DNA of 64,000 nucleotides from Aristolochia californica (taxonomy: Eukaryota; Streptophyta; Magnoliopsida; Piperales; Aristolochiaceae), in contig JARWKL010000006.1 of NCBI GenBank assembly GCA_029961685.1, positions 1,178,001-1,242,000 on the forward strand, in the 5' to 3' direction. The position numbers and the translations under genes are program-made. Below, in pieces: positions 56,190-64,000 of the stretch. A model generated the notes under the pieces. The model did not search any database and was not told the origin of the DNA. It saw only the letters and a program-made list of their open reading frames with translations. Each line of letters starts with the position of its first letter. The stretch's first letter is position 1.

Positions 56190-58285
56190 TCCTCTCTCAT
56201 CTCTTCTTCTCCCTCTCTTCCCCCCCTTTTTCTCTCTCAAAATTTGATTTTTTTATTGTTTTAAATACAGTGTGCACATTTATTCTTTGGAAAAGCACAT
56301 TGATTCTTCTTTTTGTTGTTGTTGTTGTTATTGTTGCCTTTTTTTAATTAGAGTTGCTGGAGGATAATAGTTGCACGTCAGGCGAGTCGAGCATCACACA
56401 CGCTGATAGTCGATGTTGGCAGGTTGATTCACCTTCTGATTCTGTAAGTTTTTATTTATTCTTTCTTGAGTTGTTAGGAAAAAAATGTGGGCTAATTTGC
56501 ATATTAAAATAGATCTAAAATTCTTAAGACCGCAATTTATGTTGAGCTGATTTGTGGTTTTTGTGCTGGGAAACAAGTACAATTCCTTCCAATTATGCAA
56601 GTATCCACTGCTATGTGAATAGAGATGGTGTTATGTCTTGTCATAGACGTGTAGAGACAGATGTAACATCAATCCTTTCTGGGGTATAGTGCTTGGTGGG
56701 GAATTTAATTTTGAATCTAATGGTTGCATGCTCAACTGTTTTGTGGTCTTTAAATTACCGTGTCACACTTTACCTGTTCTCTATTAGCGAATGTCTCGTT
56801 TTCCTTGTTATTGTCTCTGTTTTTTAAATGATAGAAGGGAGACCGTTAGGTATTCAAGCTAGTTGGAACCTGAAAATGATGGTGACTCATTTTATTATGC
56901 GTGTTCATATCTGTTGAGAGATAGGTTTTTTGTAATTAAGTAGTAGTTTCTTATGATGCTCATTTGAGGGGTAGTCTAGACAATGTTTTTATATTCTGTT
57001 TTGTTTAAACCATCAGGGGCATATTTGTCCATTAAATGGTAATGTACTTAAGTAGGAGTTAGAAACTAATTGTGACCTAACTTTTATTTAAGTACGGCAC
57101 CATACAATGGACAGATATGCCCCCATCATTTAAACGAAACAGAATAAAAAAACCATTGTCTAGACTACTCCTCCCCCAAGCATTATAAAAAGACTTACCT
57201 TCTTAATTACAAAACACCCTTATTCTGCTTGTCTCTCAATAATATTGAATTTGGATTTGGTGCCAATGTGTGCACTGATGCAAACAGAGAGGGATTTTGT
57301 TTGGTGCGAATGTAGGCTCCGCACCAGATCCCACTTATCTCTCAACAATATCGAGTTTGGATTTGGTGCAAACGTGAGCAAGGATGGAAACAGAGAGGTA
57401 GGTGTCCACCTGACACTCTCTCTGTTCGCACAGTGTGCATGTTGGCATCAGATCCCACCTATTTCTTTAACAATATTGAGTTTGAATTTGGTGCTAAACC
57501 TGCGCACCAAATCCTGACTCAACAGTAGCATTGTAAACAATATCATTGTATGTTTCCTCATATTTTTCGTCACTTTTTAGGTGGGTAGCTGTAAGCAATC
57601 TCCGCCCATGGCTAAGCAGCCTATAGAGAAAGGTAGATCACCTAGTGGCCTTTTAAGATTTCGCCAGAAAATGCCTAAATCGCCCTGGATGCCTTTCCCT
57701 ATGCTCTTCGATGCAATTTCAAATAAAATTCCTCACGAACACATGGAAATGGTTGATTGTTACTACAATCAATATCTGGTATGGAATGCCTTCCTCTTTT
57801 TCTTTTTTTTTTTAAATGTAATTTATATGTTGTCTAATATATATGAATATGGTTAACAGAGGAAGAAACTAACTCGGATTGACTTCATCAAAAAGTTGAG
57901 GACGATAATTGGTGACAAACTGCTGAAGTCTACAATTATGAGTATACAACACAAGGTAAAGTAGTGAGACCATAGTTGAGTGAAATGAGCATAAGAAATG
58001 CCTGGTTCTTGGTCTTAGTATTTTACTTGGTTTCTTAGACATTAGATTCATGAGTGGAATGATGACCAAAACCTCAGTTTTTTCATTGCCTGCTAGCTTA
58101 TGAAGTTCTGATGCTATTTGTTGAGGATATGGAGATCTTCATGCCTGGTGGATTATATCTTATAATTTTTGTCAGTTTTGTGGTTGCTAAGTAAGTGTTT
58201 TGCCTTCTGTATCATGTGTTTTCAGTCACCCTGTATTCGGAGGCATGAACCAGTGAATGGGATAGCATCACAAGCTTCAAACTAA
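54540..58285 (+). CDS. SRO: RCD1/SRO family protein
   Basis: Six coding exons: 54540-55732, 55889-56130, 56352-56443, 57581-57778, 57860-57955, 58226-58285; 626 residues, all phases consistent. The N-terminus [12 protein letters not shown] matches RCD1 starts. WWE domain at about residues 95-172 ([19 protein letters not shown] to [12 protein letters not shown]). PARP-like domain about 285-475 ([54 protein letters not shown]). RST domain about 540-607 ([38 protein letters not shown]), which in RCD1 binds transcription factors such as DREB2A. SRO proteins are nuclear stress and hormone regulators usually without PARP catalysis. Residues 240-267 contain a 16-residue tandem repeat ([12 protein letters not shown]). 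The gene appears intact. Confidence 0.93.
56150..56187. repeat. (CT)n microsatellite in SRO intron 2
   Basis: About 19 CT units, 20 bases after the donor at 56131. Confidence 0.9.
56924..57219. mobile_element. hairpin MITE in SRO intron 3
   Basis: The two halves of this 296-bp segment are inverted copies. GGTTTTTTGTAATTAAG at the left pairs with CTTAATTACAAAACACCC at the right. Further in, TAGTCTAGACAATG pairs with CATTGTCTAGACTA, and GGGGCATATTTGTCCATT with AATGGACAGATATGCCCC. Arms are about 130 bp with indels. Target duplication is unclear. It is non-coding and would fold into a long hairpin if transcribed. Confidence 0.8.
57230..57500. repeat. three diverged tandem units in SRO intron 3
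   Basis: CTCAATAATATTGAATTTGG (57235), CTCAACAATATCGAGTTTGG (57342) and TTTAACAATATTGAGTTTGA (57466) each start a unit of about 105-125 bp. Each unit contains ATTTGGTGC and, in the first two, AACAGAGAGG. Confidence 0.6.
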
Positions 58286-59920
58286 ATTGGCTATGACCAC
58301 GTACTTATGGGAAGTTTTGCAGGAGTCTTGCACAGATGAATTTTCTGCTGCTGTTTGATTCGTGTTATCATCATGTCTTTTTGTTCATATAAAATGCGTC
58401 GACTTTAAAATGTGATCCATGGGACACTAATTTCACGTTGTAGTTAAATATAGGGTTGCTGTGGACATCAATTTCCTTTGTTTGTTTGAAAATCTGGATC
58501 TTGTCTTGGTTCCCTATTAAGCTTTGGAATTTATCTAAATGTCATGCTAGATTTTCATCATGTTCAATTCCATCATCTTCGCGTGCCATTTACTTGGAGC
58601 CTTTTTACTAGTAGTGATCCACAAATGGGATTTGGTGGCATCACCGTGGAAGTTCCTGGAAAGGCGAAGAGCTTCCAAATGGAATTACTTGGAAAAACTA
58701 ATACCAAAACATGTTAATATAGTCTAGAAAGAAGTTTGGGTTGATTACTCTTTACTCCCTTCAAATTTTCGTTGAGGATTTTATCGTCACGGAGGTAAGC
58801 GATTATTTGCGTTTTCGTGTAAATTCACGCTACTTTTCAAATGTATGACTCTTTTTTGAGTGTTTACTTTACTCACACCTAGGAGGTTAAGAACCAAAAC
58901 TGCCGAGTACCCGCCTCACAGTGGTAAAGCTTAGCATCAGGTAGATAAGATACAGTTCATATTCTTTACGAAGGTACGCACAAAGTTCCTGCTTCTGTTT
59001 ACGATTTCTACATCAAAGTATTTGGAAATTAGGCATCTTTCGAAGTCTCAGGTGATCAGTTTGAACAAATTCAGCCATTACCGTCAGCTTCGTACCAGGA
59101 AATGTACTTTCATGAGCATAAATAAGGAAAATTATAATTACCTCGTAGTACTTCCTTCTTACAGGTGCTGCCGACTGATTTTTGACAGAAACGCAGATAA
59201 TTGGAGAGAGCTAGCTCTCTTTCTTCCAAAATGAGGAGAAGTCAAGAGTCCTCGAAAAACTTTGTAAAGGTGAAAGTGGCGGAGCTGAACGTTCTGGGGA
59301 GGCGCAGCTTGCGAGTGTTCGGTGAATGGAAGTATAAAATGGAGGAGACACAGACCCATTACTCTGTTCAGCTCCCTAAACGCCTGCAATATAATCATTC
59401 GCTTAAAAAGAAAAAGACGGCCCCGCTCTGAGCCCACAGTCAACACTCCATTGCTCACGCAAACTTCCATCGAGTAAAAACAACCCATGAAGTTCTGTTT
59501 TCTGATTCTCTTGTGACAATTCTCTGTCTTAAATCGTCAAGGATTTACGACCCAGACTTGGTGTAGATGAGACAGGGTTGAAGGTAGAGTTAGGGAGAAT
59601 GGGAGGGAGGAGAAATACAAGAGATGATTCTGCCTCCCCCATCTGAAACGTCCACCTGCCATGACAAGTTGATTCACCAAGTCGTAAATCTATGGCATCA
59701 ATAATAAGAGGCTGTGCCATGATAGAAAAACAAAATTATTTTATTTTTATCCAAGGAACTTAGTATGAGATAACATATTCGTTTTAATTAGTCTCTCAGT
59801 TTAAAGGTATGTTGACAAATTGTTTAAATAAGTATTTATTAATATAAAATCAAATAAATTACTTTTAATGTTTTAATTTAACTATCCAAATTAGAATCTT
59901 TTAAATTAATTGATCACTTA
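58286..59920. other. 3' flank of SRO and spacer
   Basis: The first few hundred bases are probably SRO 3'UTR. Open frames near 59159-59488 (-) and 59201-59431 (+) overlap on opposite strands and show no family features, so neither is called. Confidence 0.4.
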
Positions 59921-60351
59921 GGCTGTGTTTGGAACACAGAAAAAAAGGAAGAGAAACGAAAAGAAGTTTTAATGAACAATGAGAGAAAATAAAATTGTTT
60001 CTCTTGTTCTAATGCACAAGAAAAATAGAAAAAGTAAATAAAAATAATAATTTAAAGTTTTTAATAATGAAAGTTATATGCAACCCTAAGAACTAAGATA
60101 TCTATAAATATTAAATTATTATCAAAATATTTTTACTTTTTAATATTTTTATTATCTATAAAAAATTCTCTCTAAATTTCATAATTTTTGTGAGAGAATG
60201 TCCATTAACTAGGACAAAAATGTAAGTTTTCTCATATTTTTTTTTTCTTAAAGAATTTTTGCTATAAAACATTGGAAAAATACTTTCTCTCTGTTTTGGT
60301 TTCATTTTGTTTTGTTTTGTTTTCTTTTCTCTGGTTTCCAAACATGCCTTC
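59918..60351. mobile_element. Tourist-like MITE 1
   Basis: The element starts GGCTGTGTTTGGAA at 59921, preceded by TTA, and ends TTTCCAAACATGCC at 60348, followed by TTC. The inverted ends resemble PIF/Harbinger-derived Tourist elements, which insert at TTA/TAA. The interior is AT-rich, low complexity and non-coding. Confidence 0.6.
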
Positions 60352-60676
60352 TAGGGTCACTTTGGAAACCCTAGAAAAAAAAATAGGTTTCTTTTCTCTT
60401 GTTTGGATGTTCATGAAAAAAATGAAAGAGAAATATAGTTTCTGTTAAAAAAAATAGTAATATTTTAAATTTTTGATGATTAAAATTTTATATACCCCTT
60501 TCTATTTATTTTCTTTTTTCTTGGAATTCCATCATTTTAAGATAGAAAATATTATATTTCTCTCTCATTTTATTTTCCCTCGCGATTCTCGGCAGCCAAA
60601 CAGCAAAAAATCATTTATTTTTTTTTTTTTTTTTTTTTATTTTTTTTTTTTTTCTAGGGATTCCAAACAACCCTTA
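60351..60676. mobile_element. Tourist-like MITE 2
   Basis: The element starts GGGTCACTTTGGAAACCC at 60354, preceded by CTA, and ends ATTCCAAACAACCC at 60673, followed by TTA. It abuts MITE 1. It contains a long T run (about 60618-60652). Alternatively, 59921-60673 could be one element with internal inverted ends: its outermost ends also match and are flanked by perfect TTA. Confidence 0.55.
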
Positions 60677-63300
60677 GTATTTGCGATTTCTATTACTCAA
60701 AGTTTATTTCTCTTGATAAGAAGGTAAGATATCTTTTAGAGTTAGTAAAGTGTTATACCCTTTACCATTTGAAAACAGGCTAAACTTAAAACCATTAATG
60801 GCTTTAGAGCTACGTTTAGGCTTAGCTTATCCTTTTTATCGTATGTAAACCATGCATGTCTCAAGCCTGTCTATAAATCTATTCTCAGAATACTAATCTG
60901 CAGAAATATAAGGTCTTAGAGTGAGTCCAGTTTGAGATGGATTCGAACTTAGGCCGACACCCTCCTCTAACAACTCCAGTGCCAGATACTGTAACACTGC
61001 TGCTCACAGTCGTTTTTTAACAGTAGTGTGACCATGGCAGCCGCATTATTGTGTACCCAATACAGTAATCCATCCCATCCCTACAAACCAAGCAATAGTA
61101 TCTCCATATATATGCGTGTGGTGGAGGCTGCACGGAGAGAAAAAAAATGAATAAAAAGGTGGCAGAGAGATCATCTTCTCGGTAGGAAGGTGACAGGGAT
61201 CTTCAGTTTTACATGTGAGTTCCATAAGAAGAGCCGCTCATCCCTTCTGTCTGTACTGCAGCATCAGAAAACCAGGATGAATACCAGATGGAAGACTTTC
61301 CTGTTTCTGAAGCCAACTGGGGCCGGAGGGTAGGGTGGACAGATGCCAATACCCAGTTGCACAGTTTTCATTTTGGAAGCTTACAAAGGAATCCGGGGCC
61401 ATGGCATAAATGGGGTTTGTACAAGCTGAGGTCATGGCCTCCTGTGTTTGGTCGGTTGGCGAGCGGGCATCGTCGTCTCGGTTTAACAAATTTCTTCTGT
61501 CTGCCATGACTCGACCTGCATGAGCTTGTTGAGGCAGAAGCCATTAAATGCACCAGCTGTGGTGAGGATGGCGCAGGCCAGTTTCTTCATGCTCTTAATA
61601 TCTTTCACTGTTTTTTCTTCTCTCACTTAATGGTGATTGATTCATTATTTATGTGTTAAATAAATAAAAATTCATTTCATAATTTTTAAATAATTTTTTT
61701 TTTAAAATAATAAAACTCCATAAATGTCAATTACTATCTAATTGAATACTACCCATTTGAAATGGATATTAATTTTTGTACTTCTTTGCTTTCCCCATTT
61801 TTTTTAATTTAAAAAAATCCCAAAACAAAAGAAAAACTAATAAAAATAATATAAAATTTAGTAATTCAAAAAATATTAAGGGAAATTAGAAAAATATAAA
61901 AAGTTTAAATTCAAAAAATGAAAAAAAAATTCATGGACCTTGACTGGGTTTGGCCCAAACAGAGCCCTGGTTCCCTACACAAGCCAGGCTGGGCTCTATT
62001 GGATTAGCAATTCCAGCTCTAAATGTCACCTGCAGAGTAGGCAAGAGAAGCCCTACTCCACTCTCTCCATTTTAATCTGGTTTCTGCTGCCAGTACTTCC
62101 ATCTCCTTTTACTCAAAGACATTCTCTCTTCTTTACTGTCAGGACAACACTGTTCCGCAATGAAAAGAGAGTCACCCAAGCTGCAGAAATTGAATTTCTA
62201 ATGGAAGAGAAGAAGTACTAAACATATCTTTGCATTTATAGAGAGAAGATATGCAATAACTCTTCCACACAGTATGTGATTTATTCTACTCCGTCTGCCA
62301 CAAAAACAATCAATTCTCTCTGAAGCTGATAAAGTAGCATTAAACATGAGGAAAGTGATTCAAAATTACCCACGGCTTCCTAAGACGTGTCTAGAAATGA
62401 AATAAGAATCAAGGCTGTCGGTTGATGTGGTTTCCACATGAATGAACGATTCTGATTACACAGGGTAGAATAGCTTTTCTTATATTTTTTTTTGTTTTCT
62501 CAAGTGGGTATAAGCTGAGTTGAAGGAAACATGGACTGCTTTTGATGGTAAACGCGAAGAAGGAAAGAATGAGACCCATCAAGCTAATGAGATTTCCTTT
62601 ATCAAAGTACTCAAATCTCTTTTTTTTTAAACGCTTTTTACTTGCTTTGGCTTATGTAAGGTGGCTTTAGTCAGGACATTCTCTACGCTGGAAAAAAGTC
62701 TGTGGCAGGTCTAGTGCTCGGTAGTTGTGGAAAGACAGGAATCTGCTGCAACTAATCAATCTTCTTCTTCATTTATTCTATCAGAACGAGCGTTCTTTCC
62801 CCACTTTAATCTATCTGTAGAGATGAACCCAACCAACCGAACAACTCTTTTTTTATCTCAATTTCGTTCTACAGAACACAAACGACGGATTTCGTTAGCA
62901 CGGCGGAAGAGAAAATAAAAGCAAGAAGAAAAAAGGGAAGGGTAGAGAGAGAGACGTAGACAGATGCATGTACACGAATGAAAGAAGATTTTAATGGCCA
63001 CTGACAGAAACCTACAATTCATGGTTGAGTCACATCCTTTTCTTAGTAGGGAGCAGTGCGCATGTGATGAGACGAGATGGGATGACTCGCACCAGGGCGA
63101 CCAGATATTCAGAATTTTCAGATTTCGTACATCACACCCCTGAAAGCCAAAGTCTCCTCTTCGCTGCTGCAGCAGCATTTCCTTCCCTTCTCCTTCTTTT
63201 TCTTCTCTTCCCGATTCGAATCCATGAATATTTGGACGAACCCGTTTTACATAACGTCGTGGCCGTCTCTCCGTTTTTGTTTATCTTGTTTTTTAAACAT
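60677..63300. other. no gene supported
   Basis: Mostly AT-rich intergenic sequence. A moderately GC-rich patch at 61200-61600 carries an 89-codon minus-strand frame (61238-61507) of unknown nature. 61620-61930 is very AT-rich. Confidence 0.4.
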
Positions 63301-64000
63301 GGAAAGAAAGACGACGAGGAAGGAGGAGAACAGAAGAAAGAGAAAAGACGCCGAGCTACATGAATGAGAGTTGCAGGCGTGGGCCCCCGCGCTGCCCGTG
63401 TAGTCCCGATCAAAGCCCACCCTCGCCTGCCACTCCTGTCCGTACTGTCCGTCGACGTGAAAGGACGGCCCCACCGCTTCCCGTTCGGTCAATCATAAAG
63501 CAATAGATTGCAAAATCATTTCTGATTCCTGAAATACTGATTTCCGGTTTTCTCGATTCTCAACCTGTGGGCCCCAGTAACCGGGGGGTTTCAGCCGTTT
63601 GACTGGATCGACACGTGGAATGCCCTGGGATTTGTCCTTTCCCTGTTGCCTCGCGCCCGATATTCCTATCAAAAGAATCGAAGAAAAGAACAGAAAAAAA
63701 CCGTTCCGGGCCTTCCCGCGCGATTTTCGCAGATGAAACCGGGCCCCTCCCCGTGAGAAAATACCGCGAGTCGTGTTAGAGCGATCTGCAGCACCGTCGG
63801 GAGGGCCCCACGGAGTCACGGGTCTGTACTCTGTTCCTTCTTCTCACTCGACGCGAGTTATCCGGGGAAAAAACTCTGGTTTCAGGTTCGTCCATCCATG
63901 CACACACTCTCTGTTCCATCTTTGAAACAAGCTCTTGAATCAGGGTTTTACCTCTCCGATCAGGCATTTCATCATTCAAATCCAGCCCAGGAACCCTGAT
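63301..64000. promoter_or_regulatory. GC-rich region, possible promoter of next gene
   Basis: GC content rises clearly. A G-box/ABRE-like GACACGTGGA lies at 63610-63619. This looks like the 5' flank of a gene that starts beyond the window, but no start or direction can be fixed. The minus-strand frame 63776-63979 is uncharacterised. Confidence 0.3.

Noticed and set aside
59159..59488. 109-codon minus-strand and overlapping plus-strand frames
   Set aside because: They overlap on opposite strands without domain or splice support.
61310..61350. miR394-like word on the minus strand (TTGGCATCTGTCCACC)
   Set aside because: It lacks one base of the miR394 sequence as I remember it, and I could find no complementary arm to form a precursor hairpin.
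61238..61507. 89-codon minus-strand frame
   Set aside because: No recognised family, no splice context; could be a short gene or chance, so not called.

Overview
The window is nuclear DNA from a flowering plant. Spliced GT-AG genes with plant-only families (DUF247, the RCD1/SRO family, a plastid-targeted At1g32220-like protein) sit among Ty1-copia, Ty3-gypsy, TRIM, Mutator-like and Tourist-like elements. Monocot or dicot cannot be decided from the sequence. All gene models and element boundaries were read by eye from splice sites, reading frames, terminal repeats and target-site duplications; no search was run.

Region 1 (about 2.9-36.6 kb) is a decaying tandem cluster of DUF247 (UPF0481) genes, all on the + strand. 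Three copies look intact, each with two exons: B (11778-13415), C (18684-20049) and E (30391-31747). C and E are a recent duplicate pair. Copy A (2889-4410) has a 1-base insertion, has lost the end of exon 1, and its exon-2 start occurs twice, each time beside a poly-G run. Copy D (20676 on) has a frame break at the start of exon 2 and is fused in frame to the first exon of the next copy, D2. D2 carries a TIR-bounded insertion in its intron and a complete copia element (24300-29040, 5-bp TSD) in exon 2. Copy F (36066-36622) is a 3' remnant beside another copia element. Further 5'-end fragments (5.0-6.7 kb, 11.1 kb, 15.1 kb) and repeated promoter/5'UTR blocks show repeated unequal exchange. A 2.3-kb Mutator-like element (7397-9725, 9-bp TSD) and a TRIM (15743-16082) also lie here.

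Region 2 (37.4-42.3 kb) holds a seven-exon gene for a chloroplast Rossmann-fold (NAD-dependent epimerase-like) protein resembling Arabidopsis At1g32220. Intron 1 contains a 303-bp TRIM, intron 4 looks like a GC-AG intron and intron 5 holds a LINE fragment. A piece of this gene's exon 1 and intron 1 has been copied to 29763-30055, and that copy keeps the empty TRIM site.

Region 3 (43.0-47.2 kb, - strand) is a five-exon homologue of survival motor neuron (SMN), with the Gemin2-binding N-terminus and the C-terminal YG box.

Region 4 (49.1-58.3 kb) is an RCD1/SRO gene (WWE, PARP-like and RST domains). Its inferred 5'UTR intron holds a reverse-oriented gypsy element that itself contains a solo LTR and a small poly(A) retroposon. 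Intron 3 contains a hairpin MITE and a tandem repeat.

Region 5 (58.3-64 kb) has no gene I can support. It contains two abutting Tourist-like MITEs and, at the right end, GC-rich DNA that may be a promoter.

The three single-copy genes are unrelated housekeeping or stress genes. The DUF247 cluster is the dynamic part of the window.
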